Positions 1 through 11,189 are shown, counted from the stretch's first letter. The stretch: DNA of 64,000 bases from Hofstenia miamia (GCA_900660155.1 CABFPE010000164.1:807806-871805); one strand, 5' to 3'. The notes: generated by a model from the letters alone, not told the origin. Translations and numbers: made by a program.

Positions 1-917
1 CATAACGATTGCATTATTCTATATGATTAAACCAAAATTTCCCAATGATCAATTACACCTACATGGATGTAGCATAGTATATAAATATAGCTAAGATATA
101 AAACATTATGAATAGTGATAGGTTAAAATTTTAATTATATTTTTTTTATATTTTAAAGAAAAACAGATGAATGGGAATTAGAAAAGAAGAAGAAAAATAA
201 TTTGAAACAATTTTTTTTAAGTAACAGTGAATACTTACTGTTAATATTTGAAGTTTCCAATTTATTTGAGGAACTAAGATAAAATAGAAATTAATTTCAC
301 TATGTAAATGAACACACCGCATACACACATATCAGTGGAAATATGACGTATTTGTGTAATATTCTGTTAACTAAATGAAAGCTGCTAGCTGTTTATATAA
401 ATTTTTTTTGCAGGAACAAACCATTTTATTTCTGTAATATCATAATAAACATCTATAATATAATTTCACATTTACAGAGGTTTCGTATGCGTGTTCTCAT
501 AGATATTAATTCGTTATGATTGTAGAGGCCAAATCAAACATGATATTAAACAATTAATTGTTTTAAAAAATATTAGATATTTACTTAAAAATATTGTTGG
601 TAACTTATTTAAGTGTTGAAAAGTTTTGCACAAAGTGGAATCGAGTTATATGTATGCTACATGCTACTAAAATCAAATTTGCTAAATTACAACACAAGTA
701 TTTATTATATTTGCTTTTTTCACAATGGTTGCTTGATTCCTAGCAATAATTAACTTAAAAAATAAAGTAACTTTAGAAAAAACTAATATCTCTATTAAAA
801 CAACTCATTTTATTTTTCAAATCTTTATTATTTCTTCACTGCAATTTCCCAAGAGGAAACGAAGTTGCGCTAGCCCATTAAGTTAGTATTTTCTAGGTTT
901 TACTTATTTCTTAAAAA
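1..917. other. AT-rich sequence without recognisable gene
   Basis: Only short chance reading frames rich in F, I, K and L occur here. I see no splice-bordered exon, repeat or RNA gene. Confidence 0.6.
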
Positions 918-2491
918 AATATTAGCCAGCTGCATTGTATTATTATAATCATGAGATGGGTGGAGTGATCAAATGGATTATAGAAATACTGATAATCAGA
1001 TTCAATCCGAAACACAATGCGGTGGAAGAGAAATTTTGCTCGAAGGTGACTATTTTCATTGAAAATGCTTTGCTATCTGTCAGTTGTGTAATAAGGGGTG
1101 GGCATGGGCTTACAAACATTGATTTTTCTTCGATTTGATATTTAATTATTATAGGATTTTTTTAGAAAATTAAGAACTAAGATATTAAAATGCAAATAAT
1201 GGACCATTTTACCAACATTTGGACAGGTTATAATGGGGCCAGCAATGTAATTGGATATTGTACTTGATCACAGATAAAATGTTTAATTAAAATATATTCC
1301 ATACATGGCAATCAGTAAACCTTGTTCAAAATATATGTGCAGTGCACAGTTGTAGAATAAAAAATAACAAATAGAAATATGGCTTACATACTTCGAAAAT
1401 ATATTACATTGCACAATTTTGCCTATTTCCGAACACGCCAAATTGAAGTCTTTTGTTGGTGTAACATGAACAGCACTTTTAATAAATTTATTTAAAGTTT
1501 GCAAATTTTTCAGTTTTACTAATATTTACGTATACTCAAATCTTTTGAAAATTCTTATTGAATGTATAACTATTTTGTAAATAAAGTTATATTTTTTAAA
1601 TTTTGCCAATATTGATTATGAGTCGTGCAGAAACCTGTTAAATGTGCGAAACAAGTATTTTGTCTTATTCTAAAAAGTTATGGTGTGACGTCATCAAACA
1701 CCATTTTAGGGTTGGTACTTTTTTTCATTCTATAAAATCTCAAATCTTCTAAATTTCTCTCAGAATGGACACTTGCAGTAATTTTTATAAGGGAAATGTG
1801 TCCATTAAATAATAATCTTGGAAGCATTTGAGATAAATTTGGAAAATTTGAGATTTTCAAGAATGAAAAAAAGTACCAACCCCATTTTAGTGTTGAAAAT
1901 TCCCTCAAACACAATATTGCCTTATTTTTTGTCTGTTAAATTTCTCTTGCCAGGGCCGTAATTTAAGTAGGCTTGGATCAGGGCATTATCACCTTGACAT
2001 TATGTCAAGCAAGGCGTCTCTAAAATTGTTTCTTATTTACAGCCACAACTTGGACACATATACAAACTGATTGTCTACATATTTAAAACATTACAAGAAA
2101 TTTGTGTACAGTTTTCAAAATGCAACTTATTGAATTACTGTCTCTACTTGCTATGTTATTAACTTGTTCAAAGTTATTTAAAAACAAGGTATTATTGATA
2201 CTCATATTTTACTACAATTTTGATAATGTAAAAAAATTTGTAAAAACACATTTACTACACCAGCTTTTCTTCAATGTTTATTATCCAAATCGCGAATTTG
2301 CATGTAAATCTGCAGTATATCATTTTCAGAAGCACAAAATTCTTACACCATCTGTAGGGACTACAAAAACAGGCTTTGTTCTAATAGCATAGAACCTACA
2401 ATTTGAAAATATGGGCCACGATTAGTATTTTTAAATACTATTTTTCTGACAAATGCGTGAAAGTCACTATTTGAAGTAGGCAAGCATAGAA

Positions 2492-2517
<26 letters not shown>
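918..2517 (+). repeat. First copy of a 1.6-kb direct duplication
   Basis: This segment recurs almost base for base after the single N at 2640. The only clear difference I found is one extra T in a T-run (near 1161 against 2884). The second copy begins exactly at the N and stops in the same TA microsatellite at the next N. An unmerged contig or haplotig explains this better than a biological tandem duplication. Apart from the small palindromic element at 1710-1881, no gene is visible inside. Confidence 0.9.
1710..1881. mobile_element. Palindromic MITE with 9-bp target duplication
   Basis: The two ends form an imperfect inverted repeat of about 55-60 bp: GGTTGGTACTTTTTTTC at the left matches GAAAAAAAGTACCAACC at the right. 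The ends are flanked by perfect 9-bp direct repeats, CCATTTTAG, at 1701-1709 and 1882-1890. A 9-bp target duplication is typical of Mutator-like elements (established knowledge). The element has no coding capacity, so it must have been mobilised in trans. Assignment to Mutator is inference from target-site length. Confidence 0.75.

Positions 2518-2522
<5 letters not shown>
2495..2522. repeat. TA microsatellite
   Basis: Pure TA dinucleotide run. The second copy of this region ends inside the same run at 4241, which suggests that assembly broke here. Confidence 0.95.
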
Positions 2523-2526
<4 letters not shown>

Positions 2527-2639
2527 TTATTCAATTTGTACAGGGTGTCCATTAAATACTTGCCAAAATTAAAACCTAATAATTCATAGGAAAATGGTTT
2601 TATGAGTATGGTAACGTTCTTATCTTGCTTATTATGTGT

Positions 2640-2640
2640 N
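2640..2640. other. Assembly gap (single N)
   Basis: A single N marks a contig join. Sequence to its right repeats 918 onward. Confidence 0.95.
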
Positions 2641-4241
2641 AATATTAGCCAGCTGCATTGTATTATTATAATCATGAGATGGGTGGAGTGATCAAATGGA
2701 TTATAGAAATACTGATAATCAGATTCAATCCGAAACACAATGCGGTGGAAGAGAAATTTTGCTCGAAGGTGACTATTTTCATTGAAAATGCTTTGCTATC
2801 TGTCAGTTGTGTAATAAGGGGTGGGCATGGGCTTACAAACATTGATTTTTCTTCGATTTGATATTTAATTATTATAGGATTTTTTTTAGAAAATTAAGAA
2901 CTAAGATATTAAAATGCAAATAATGGACCATTTTACCAACATTTGGACAGGTTATAATGGGGCCAGCAATGTAATTGGATATTGTACTTGATCACAGATA
3001 AAATGTTTAATTAAAATATATTCCATACATGGCAATCAGTAAACCTTGTTCAAAATATATGTGCAGTGCACAGTTGTAGAATAAAAAATAACAAATAGAA
3101 ATATGGCTTACATACTTCGAAAATATATTACATTGCACAATTTTGCCTATTTCCGAACACGCCAAATTGAAGTCTTTTGTTGGTGTAACATGAACAGCAC
3201 TTTTAATAAATTTATTTAAAGTTTGCAAATTTTTCAGTTTTACTAATATTTACGTATACTCAAATCTTTTGAAAATTCTTATTGAATGTATAACTATTTT
3301 GTAAATAAAGTTATATTTTTTAAATTTTGCCAATATTGATTATGAGTCGTGCAGAAACCTGTTAAATGTGCGAAACAAGTATTTTGTCTTATTCTAAAAA
3401 GTTATGGTGTGACGTCATCAAACACCATTTTAGGGTTGGTACTTTTTTTCATTCTATAAAATCTCAAATCTTCTAAATTTCTCTCAGAATGGACACTTGC
3501 AGTAATTTTTATAAGGGAAATGTGTCCATTAAATAATAATCTTGGAAGCATTTGAGATAAATTTGGAAAATTTGAGATTTTCAAGAATGAAAAAAAGTAC
3601 CAACCCCATTTTAGTGTTGAAAATTCCCTCAAACACAATATTGCCTTATTTTTTGTCTGTTAAATTTCTCTTGCCAGGGCCGTAATTTAAGTAGGCTTGG
3701 ATCAGGGCATTATCACCTTGACATTATGTCAAGCAAGGCGTCTCTAAAATTGTTTCTTATTTACAGCCACAACTTGGACACATATACAAACTGATTGTCT
3801 ACATATTTAAAACATTACAAGAAATTTGTGTACAGTTTTCAAAATGCAACTTATTGAATTACTGTCTCTACTTGCTATGTTATTAACTTGTTCAAAGTTA
3901 TTTAAAAACAAGGTATTATTGATACTCATATTTTACTACAATTTTGATAATGTAAAAAAATTTGTAAAAACACATTTACTACACCAGCTTTTCTTCAATG
4001 TTTATTATCCAAATCGCGAATTTGCATGTAAATCTGCAGTATATCATTTTCAGAAGCACAAAATTCTTACACCATCTGTAGGGACTACAAAAACAGGCTT
4101 TGTTCTAATAGCATAGAACCTACAATTTGAAAATATGGGCCACGATTAGTATTTTTAAATACTATTTTTCTGACAAATGCGTGAAAGTCACTATTTGAAG
4201 TAGGCAAGCATAGAAATGTATATATATATATATATATATAT
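2641..4241 (+). repeat. Second copy of the 1.6-kb duplication (likely haplotig)
   Basis: This is near-identical to 918-2517 and bounded on both sides by single Ns. It separates the two ends of a transposon, so its placement is very probably an assembly error. Confidence 0.85.
3434..3605. mobile_element. Second copy of the palindromic MITE (in duplicated contig)
   Basis: Same element and same 9-bp flanks (3425-3433 and 3606-3614) as at 1710-1881. Because the flanks are identical too, this is the same insertion seen twice, not an independent one. Confidence 0.75.
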
Positions 4242-4242
4242 N
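4242..4242. other. Assembly gap (single N)
   Basis: A single N within the TA microsatellite. Unrelated transposon sequence follows. Confidence 0.95.
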
Positions 4243-4349
4243 ATCTGATTTTGTTTATTCACTATTCAATCAAATATGCATCCAATTGGTTATCCAATTA
4301 TTCAATCAAATCTAATGTTGTGGATACGAAAAAGTATCATTAACTTTCG

Positions 4350-4604
4350 CTAAATTACACATTTTATTTTTGTGTAGGCAAAACAATAATCATTCGACGA
4401 ACGGCCCGGTGGTTTCTGTTTAAGCAAACTTCCAGTTTCGTAGAATTTTTTGATCAAGTATTCCACTGATTTAAAAGGTGGTTTGTGGCGGTCATTTTTT
4501 ATCCGCTTTTCAGTGCAGAAAGCTCGTATGGCAGTGGTGATTGACTTTCCACCAATAATATAACATTCCAAAAGCAAAATTTTATCGAAAAGTTGAAGAT
4601 CCAT
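4350..4604 (-). pseudogene. Transposase N-terminal helix-turn-helix, truncated
   Basis: The 84-residue product begins with a methionine about 195 bp inside the right inverted repeat. It has the helix-turn-helix layout found at the start of mariner-type transposases and annotated in Pfam as DUF4817: KILLLECYIIGGKSITTAIR, then FCTEKR, then VEYLIKKFYETGSLLKQKPPG. The frame is lost after the PPGRS turn, where the family normally continues GRPR. The catalytic DDE domain is not present before the contig break. The domain would bind the inverted repeats. The family call is from recognised spacing and residues, not a search. Confidence 0.7.
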
Positions 4605-4799
4605 TTTAAATTAAATTCAAACTGATTCTGAACGATTTTTAAATAATTAATTTGAAAATCGAAATGAAAGGTGAAGCATTTGAACAAAAAATCGATCCCC
4701 ACAAATTAGCGACAAGACCTTAGCGTAATTACATCCATTGAATAATGTAGATACGATTTATCAGCCTTTTATTTTGGCAAATATTTAATGGACACCCTG

Positions 4800-5680
4800 T
4801 ATATGTACTGGTAAAATACTACAGTGAATGTTGATAAGTGCATATTTTACAGCTAAATAACTAATGGATCATGCATGGCCATTGCCTATGAGTGTACTTT
4901 TTGAAAGGTTGTATTCAAATTTATCCAACAAGTGTTCACTTATGGTATTTTGGATATATGCAAATATGCATAATTTCCGATTTTGATAAATTCAAATATT
5001 ATATTTGTGATTGAGTGACGAACTAGCATTCGCCACTAAAGGTATGCAAAAATTTGTGTAATAAGGTCTTTTTGTTATTGCATATATACATAGCAAAATT
5101 CTATTTAAGGTTTGCAAATATTTCATCTTACAAATTTTTGAAAATTCCTGTTGAATATTTGTGTAAGTGGTCTGTTGTTTTTTAATGTGTCACCATCATA
5201 TGATTTTAAATTTTGCCGAAGCATGTCAAACATGCGAAATATTTATAAGCATTCTCCTCAATCTTTGACTTTATCATACATAATTTTAGAGTTCATAGTG
5301 CAAGCACATGATTGAAATATATTTTCAATTAAATCTTGAAAATTTGTTCAATGAAAATATTATAAATGGCTTTATCATACTTAAAATTATTGATGATCTA
5401 TGGTATTTGATTGTATTGTCGCATTTTTGTGTTTTTATATCAAGGTACAATATTGTTAGTTTTTTGTTCAGAAAGCAAAGGCAAAATGACTGAATACATA
5501 AAACTTCAAAAAAATGCTATCTGTATTTCATTCAGTGTAAATTTTCGAATTCCGTAATTTTGCGTGAATAACCTTATTCCTAACTAACATATTTAACATG
5601 ATATTTTAATTTTGGTAATTTTCAAGGAAAATGTATATTTAAATGAATATATTAATGTAACTAAAAATGTATCTGTACTA
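4800..5680. other. Non-coding AT-rich stretch
   Basis: Sequence between the mariner-like right end and the transporter. I see only short low-complexity reading frames and no repeat shared with the rest of the window. Confidence 0.5.
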
Positions 5681-6942
5681 TTAATCAGCTTGAGTTGTAT
5701 AATACAATTTCGTAAAAAAGTTCAAGTATTTCATCACGAAAACAGCCAATATAGAAGACAGAGCAGTGAATGATGCGCCTATTGTCCAAACAGTACGCAC
5801 CGAAAGATATTCCAATAATATTCCACCGAATACCGATGTTCCTAAGGCTCTTGAAAGAACTCTGATGCTTGAAAACAATGATGTTGACAAGAGTTTGTTA
5901 TGGGAAGGATCTTGAAAGTTGCACCTTTCGGCGCTTTTAATAAAATATAACATGGATACACTGCTAATGATGCCTCCACAGATTGATTTACCAACATATG
6001 ATAGTATAAAAAGATATAAAGATTTGATATAAACCATTGCAAAAAAACTTAAGGGCAATACAACTACTGCAGCTGCCATAATTACAGTAGCAAACCCTTT
6101 ATCTATAATGATGCCAACTATTGGTGAAATAATTGTAAAGCTTAAACCATACGTTAAATATACAATATAATTTTGGGATTAATCTAGCAAAAATATTTCC
6201 TTTATATATATTGTCAAAGTCGAGACCATTATTCCTGTGAACAGTCCATTGCAAAATGCTGGGAGTGCAATTCCTATAACCCATGGCCTTGTAATAAAAG
6301 TGAAAAAGTCATATCGATTGATCTTCCCCTTTTCCTTTGTATTTTCTAAACTCAAATTAGCTGTGCAAAACTGCAAAACAATATCATCGACAAAAATGAC
6401 AATGTTATAACAAAAATTCCCAATGTTGTAAATGGAAGGTAGTAACCGCCAATGCTGAATAAACCGCTAGCAGCCCCAGGACCAAGTGATACACCAATAT
6501 AGGCGGCGGTCTGCATAGCAGTAATAATTAAACCTGATTTCTCAGTAATCATATTTGTAATAACAGGTATGGCGCAGGCATACATGAGAGACATTGATAT
6601 GCCACCTAAAACTCTAGTTGCAAGGCACAACGCAATGAACAACGTTGAATCTTGAACAAAAATTATGCAGCCAAAACAAAAAAACGAAAGTCCAACCACA
6701 AATCCTGAAATAACGTATGCTTGCACGTAATGAGTGGGTTTCAGAACCATGGGCCAAATGAAACTGGCAATGAAAACACTGACGTACATTGACGCAAAAA
6801 CCAGTCCAATCCAAAAAGATGAAATGCCTCGTCTTTGAGCAGCTAATGGGAATATTGGCATGATTGCACTCATAAACATCGAGTCCGATCCATATAAAAT
6901 AACTCCAATAACAACTGACAAAAGCTTCCGGCAAGAAATCAT
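5681..6942 (-). pseudogene. Major facilitator superfamily transporter, SLC18B1-like, with two lesions
   Basis: The conceptual product is about 420 residues with roughly twelve membrane segments, the size and layout of SLC18B1 (vesicular polyamine transporter) proteins. The start is the ATG at 6942 (MISCRKLLSV). Membrane segment 1 leads into PIFPLAAQRRG, then GLVFASMYVSVFIAS. The C-terminal half carries FTIISPIVGIIIDKG and ends YYTTQAD. Two breaks are visible. A frameshift near 6360-6376 moves FVITLSFLSMILFCS into the frame of CTANLSLENTKEKGK. A TAA at 6179-6181 lies between KEIFLLD and SQNYIVYLTYG, with coding sense resuming in the same frame. All else is open. A pyrimidine-rich run plus TTACAG ends about 20 bp before the ATG (near 6963), so an upstream 5' exon is possible and a processed copy is less likely. 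Few lesions over 1.26 kb imply either a very young pseudogene or sequence errors. SLC18B1 is my best family guess; another drug/polyamine MFS family is possible. Confidence 0.7.
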
Positions 6943-6962
6943 GTTCGACTTTACACTTGGGC

Positions 6963-7215
6963 TGTAAAAAACAAACTAGCTGAACATCAAGTTCTTTATT
7001 ATTCTTCCTGTTCCTGTAATCAATTGATTGTACGTCATCTGTATACACACCTGTAGATCAACTACACCAAACATGAATTTGTTAATTCTACACCCTTATT
7101 GTTTTGTCAATTTATGTAATTTCTTGATCAATGGATTTTATGAATATTTTTTATAAGTCATTTTTGTTTATATTCAACGATACCTTCATAGTATCCATAT
7201 TTACAAAGCAATTTG
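6963..7215. other. Intergenic spacer, possible transporter 5' region
   Basis: Sequence between the transporter start and the decayed Gypsy element. Apart from the putative splice acceptor next to the transporter start, nothing is recognisable. Confidence 0.4.
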
Positions 7216-7626
7216 CTAAGCTGCTTCTAATAAATTAATAATTAAAACTATTAAAAAATATCTAAATTTTTTAAGGGATTCTACTAATGCTAATATTTCA
7301 AGCTTTACACTGCCATAATTTAATTCGAATTTCTTAAGTTTTCTACTAAAATACTGAATTGATTGTTCTTTATTGTAAATAACATGACTAAGACATCCAC
7401 CGATTGCTACACTATGGGCATAGCAGGCAAAGATGAATGGTTTCGCGTAATTGGGACAATTTAGTGATGGTAGTTTTTTCAATTCGGTTTTTAGTGATTC
7501 GAATTCCTCTTGATGTTGCGAATTCCAATTGAAATCTGATTTAGATCGTAATAAATTAGAAATGTGTACTGTTTTCTTTGCAATGTCCGGTATAAATGTT
7601 TGATAATAATCTAGAAATGCTACCAA
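7216..7626 (-). pseudogene. Gypsy reverse transcriptase connection and truncated RNase H
   Basis: The segment starts VAFLDYYQTFIPDIAKKT, the conserved post-polymerase region (family form LGLxxYYRxFIxxF). It continues through FNWNSQHQEEFESLK and ends with the RNase H block NYGSVKLEILALVESLKKFR. The first RNase H aspartate, expected after PFIFA, is replaced (CYAHSVAIGG). The frame then ends in a stop about ten residues after the last recognisable block. Confidence 0.8.
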
Positions 7627-7670
7627 TCTTTGAATATCTTTATGATTTTTGGGACAATCGATAGATTCAA

Positions 7671-8361
7671 TTATGATTTAGTGTCATCCTCAATAGTTAT
7701 TTTATCATGTGTAAGTTGTCTGCCGAGAAAGATTGCACAATTTTGAACTAAATTACATTTATTACCGTTGATCTTTAATCCATTTTCTTTTAATATTTTT
7801 AAAACATATCTGAGTTTTTCAATGTGTTCCATGAATGTAAAACTTGATACGAATATATCAGCGATATAAGCTGAAATGCTATCTTCTAAACAATTATTAC
7901 CATTCATAAGTACTTTTATCTTTGAAATGTGGCAGGCGCATTTGAAAAACCAAAAGCCATATAAAGCCATTCATATAACCCATAAGGATGTATAAATGCA
8001 GACTTTTTAATGTCTGACAGATACATTTGCACTTGCCAATAGGCTTTACAAAGATCGAGAGTAGAGAACAATGTAAATTTACTTGCTTGATATAAAATAT
8101 CATCAATCCTTGGTAATAGATAAGCATCTTTGACTGTAATGTCATTTAAATTACGAAAATTAATGCAAAGTCGTGATTTACCCTTTTGCATAACAAATAC
8201 CATAGGAGATGCATATGGGCTATTACTTTTACGTATGATCCCATTATTAAGCAGTTCTGTAATTGTTCATAGATATTCCTCTTTATATTGTTCTGGAATA
8301 TGGCATACTTTTTCATGGATAGGTTTTTCAGATGTAGTTTCGATGTGGTGATATTCAACAA
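7671..8361 (-). pseudogene. Gypsy reverse transcriptase palm and fingers, broken
   Basis: Across two or three frames one reads the N-terminal blocks (PIHEKVCHIPEQ, ELLNNG, SPYASPMVFVMQKGKSRLC), then LFSTLDLCKAYWQVQM with the first catalytic Asp intact, then YGLYEWLYMAFGFSNAPATF. The catalytic box that should read YxDD reads AYIADIFVSS, so one essential aspartate is Ala. Frameshifts lie near 7920-7970 and 8200. The enzyme would have copied element RNA but cannot do so as sequenced. Confidence 0.85.
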
Positions 8362-8434
8362 TAGCTTTTCCTATGCACTTATTGTGCCAAAATTAAAAAC
8401 ACTTTGTATTGAATTAACATCTCTTCAAAATTTT

Positions 8435-8962
8435 TCATTCTTTGCCAGTTAAATGAGAATGCGTAGTTTCAGAGATTTCGGGAATCTTGATGTCATTGTT
8501 TATTGTAGCTTTGTCATCTTGAACTAATAAACAATTACGTCTTTTGACAATATTCATACAAGTAGGCAATGCGTACAGTGTTAATTGATTGCCTTTTAAT
8601 GTAATAGGATTCTCACTTTTATTTAACAAAGCTGTGATTATTTCACCATTTTGAACATAGTATACAGTTGATAAATGTATCAATTTCTTTGAATTGTAAC
8701 CAGAAATATTATTATTATCTTTTAAATAACCTTTTGTACTTAGGTAATCATCATTTGCGTATATCATACGGAAATTTTTCTTATGTAAGTCGTCTCTAGT
8801 AATTTCAATGGAATTTGCGCAGGTATCGGAAATAACAGAATGGGCAGCTCCAGTATCAATGATAGCTTGAATTATAACGCCGTTCATAACTATTGGAATT
8901 GACTTTTTATCTTTCATCGTAGTAGAAATTAATATTTCTCCTGCATGGTGTAGAGGCTTCAC
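8435..8962 (-). pseudogene. Gypsy aspartic protease region
   Basis: A 175-residue open segment contains IDTGAAHSVISDTCAN, the retropepsin active site (DTGA form), preceded by PIVMNGVIIQAI as the usual strand before it. The downstream LSTVYYVQNGEIITALLNKS fits the C-terminal half poorly. Family knowledge: retropepsins process the Gag-Pol polyprotein. The DTG triad is intact, but the pol frame downstream is broken. Confidence 0.8.
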
Positions 8963-9553
8963 TCGTTTTAGTTTAAAGATTCGGAATCAATTTCCAAATC
9001 ATCGTCAATTTCAGTTACATAATCTTCCTCGTCAGTGTAAAATCCTTCATTGTCATCAATAACATACATAGATTTGGTGCAGTTACTGCGAATGCGTCTT
9101 TTTTTGCCACAACAATAGCAATGAATTTGAATGTTGTTATTGTCTTTCGATTTTACTATAGTTTTAGTGACTGTACTTTTAGAGTTTGTAGTTTTTTGAT
9201 TTGTAGTGGATTCCCCATTTGTCTGTAGTTTTCTGCCTTACAGTAAATGGTTGTGCTTTGCGATTTATTTTGAATGAATTTTCAATTTTAAGCAAACGTT
9301 AATTGCTTTATTGATAATAGTATATCAGAAATCATCCATATCACATTTCATTTCCAAATGTGATTTGAGTAAGAGGAGGTAGTCCTCGCATAATAAACAA
9401 ATATAAATCGGTTTTTGAAAATATCTCGTTTTCACTGATAAGTTTTAGGATATGATGAACTTGCATAATATATTCTGCAATATCTTCTTTAGCTAGTGAT
9501 TCAAGGGAAAGGGAACGAGTGATTTTTGATAGAGCAACTGGGAAATTTGTCAT
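8963..9553 (-). pseudogene. Gypsy gag remnant with degenerate zinc knuckle
   Basis: The 70-residue segment from 9553 (MTNFPVALSKITRSL, then HHILKLISENEIF, then MRGLPPL) has the helical layout of retrotransposon Gag. Nearer the protease, around 9085-9125, one reads CYCCGKKRRIRSNC. This is a CCHC knuckle whose histidine position is now Arg. Acidic spacer sequence (IDDDLEIDSESLN) follows before protease. Frames are interrupted between 9200 and 9340. Confidence 0.65.
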
Positions 9554-9832
9554 TTTTCAGATGAAAATGCACTTTGGGTACAACAATGCTTTGGAAATCG
9601 ACCTAATCATATAACCTTTGCACTCCAAAGGATTCCATAAGTAAATCATAGTAAAGTATACTTGGAATTGTACTAGCTTTTTGGTTTTTTTCTAACTGAG
9701 CATTTATTGATAAAAGATTTAAAAACTTTGGTGTAGCCAAGTCCAAATTTTGCAAAGTTGGATACCTTTCATTTTAGATAAGGGTTTCTGCCAATTATCG
9801 TCACTTGAATTTATCTAAGATCAGGGTCACCA

Positions 9833-10216
9833 TGTAGAATGTTCTCTTCTAGGGACTTCATACCACAGTGAAACATGCTAGCCAAACAAATAGTAAACGA
9901 GAAATAAATTGCAGATTAGTGAAGTAATTGGAGCCAATTGTATACTCCAACAACAACCCAGAGAAGAAAGATCATTGTAATTCTGATAGATGAGATGGCC
10001 TCTGGCCAGCACAGAACTAAGAAAACCTAATCCCTACACTCAGCTCAACGAAAGTTGAAAGGCCATACTGGCTTATTATCATAAATGTAAACAGAAAACC
10101 TTACTCCCCTAAACCTACTTTATCCCTTAGGGTACAGAAGGCGTTATGGGCATTCAGTTATGGTCACCTGTAGCATTGCTGTATCCAAAGTGATCCCCTA
10201 TATTTAGCTACAGTAC
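9833..10216 (-). repeat. Probable 5' LTR of the first Gypsy element
   Basis: In plus orientation it begins TGTAGAATGTTCTCTTC directly beside the primer-binding site. An internal GGCCTCTGGCC and CTCAGCTCAA recall the LTR family seen elsewhere in this window. I place the far end at GCTACA near 10216, but no target duplication or second LTR confirms this. Confidence 0.4.
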
Positions 10217-10559
10217 ATGCTAAGCATTAATATGAAATAATAAGAAAAACCAGTATTAGATAACATGAAAAGTAAGGGCCAATTTGGGAAAATATATTAT
10301 ACCTAAAATGTTAGCAAAGTAATGGTTCGGGAAATATGTAATGAAAAACAATTCAACTGATCATTGGGGAATCAAAACTTAAATTAAAAATTCTGACAAT
10401 ATCAGAAATCACACTTACAACAAGATAAATATTTACAGCTAACAAAAAGTGCTGAGCAGATGATCAATCATCAATTGCACAATTCCAATTAAATAAAGCA
10501 CTAATGGATGACTTGAAAGCCAACAACCAATCAAAAATAAGCATAATAAAATAGCACTA

Positions 10560-10870
10560 AATCTCTCATATTGAGTTATAATACTTGAGATTATGCTCCA
10601 TAATATTTTCAGAAATTCTAGATTTCATAAATATTTTATTTCAATACATTGTGAAATTCTATAAAAAATTAATTCAAAACTAATAGATATCATATGTTCT
10701 TGTTATTTAAGTCAACAACCATAGAATATATTTCATGAAAACCTATTTTGCAAAATCTTATGTCAAAAATTGGCCAAAATACAGTCAAATATTTATAATG
10801 AAGTTTTGAAAGCAATAGACAATTACACATATTCAATTTGAAAGAATCTGTTAGACTTAGTCATTTTTAT
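10560..10870 (+). repeat. Diverged direct repeat, unit 1
   Basis: Shares many blocks with 11190-11470: a TCAATGCATTG-type motif, a CTATTTTGCAAA block, then TTATGTCAAAAATT(G/A)GCCAAAATA. Spacing is similar throughout. Confidence 0.65.
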
Positions 10871-11189
10871 CTTCTTTTAAATTCAAGATTATGCAAAAAT
10901 ATAAGACCTTGTGATTGCTTATTTAGAATTAGAGAGTGATCTGCTTAAATGTGGCCCAATTTCCGCTTTCTAGTTAAATCAATTTAAAATATGTGAATAA
11001 TTTGTCTTTAGGGCTAAGAGCATTCATTGATTGAGAAAGTTTTGTTACATTAATTGACCACATTGATTGAAAGGATTGCAAGCACTCAGTAATTGTAGTG
11101 AAAAACCTTTATTATTTCATCTGAAAAGCACTGATGTTAACTATCATTTAATTCCTGGCATCACCAGGCAATTAAATATTTCAAATGAA

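Larger units (their letters stand above)
2541..4799 (-). mobile_element. Mariner-like DNA transposon, interrupted by an intercalated contig
   Basis: The left end reads CAGGGTGTCCATTAAATAC and the right end, read inverted, CAGGGTGTCCATTAAATAT. The match continues through TTGCCAAAAT, giving inverted repeats of nearly 30 bp with one mismatch. Both ends abut TA (2539-2540 and 4800-4801), the target of the Tc1/mariner superfamily. Between the Ns at 2640 and 4242 lies a copy of upstream DNA that does not belong to the element. The true element is therefore 2541-2639 plus unsequenced DNA plus 4243-4799. A transposase N-terminus lies just inside the right end on the minus strand. Confidence 0.8.
7216..9832 (-). 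mobile_element. Decayed Ty3/Gypsy retrotransposon body
   Basis: Read on the minus strand, gag, zinc knuckle, aspartic protease, reverse transcriptase and the start of RNase H follow in canonical Gypsy order. Integrase and the 3' LTR are missing because the element stops inside RNase H. A likely primer-binding site, TGGTGACCCTGATCTTAG, directly adjoins a TG/CA-type LTR border at 9832/9833. The sequence resembles tRNA-Trp-primed (CsRn1-like) sites, which is inference. Several frameshifts and two changed catalytic motifs make the element inactive. Confidence 0.85.

Noticed and set aside
2361-2738. A 125-residue minus-strand frame
   Set aside because: It crosses the contig join at 2640 and a TA microsatellite, so it cannot be a real protein.
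935-4116. Four reading frames each present twice with identical products
   Set aside because: The identity comes from the duplicated contig. None has codon or motif evidence for coding.
6614-7048. A 144-residue minus-strand frame overlapping the transporter start
   Set aside because: It is a shifted-frame shadow of the transporter.
8130-8351. Plus-strand frame inside the first Gypsy element
   Set aside because: It is the antisense of reverse transcriptase.
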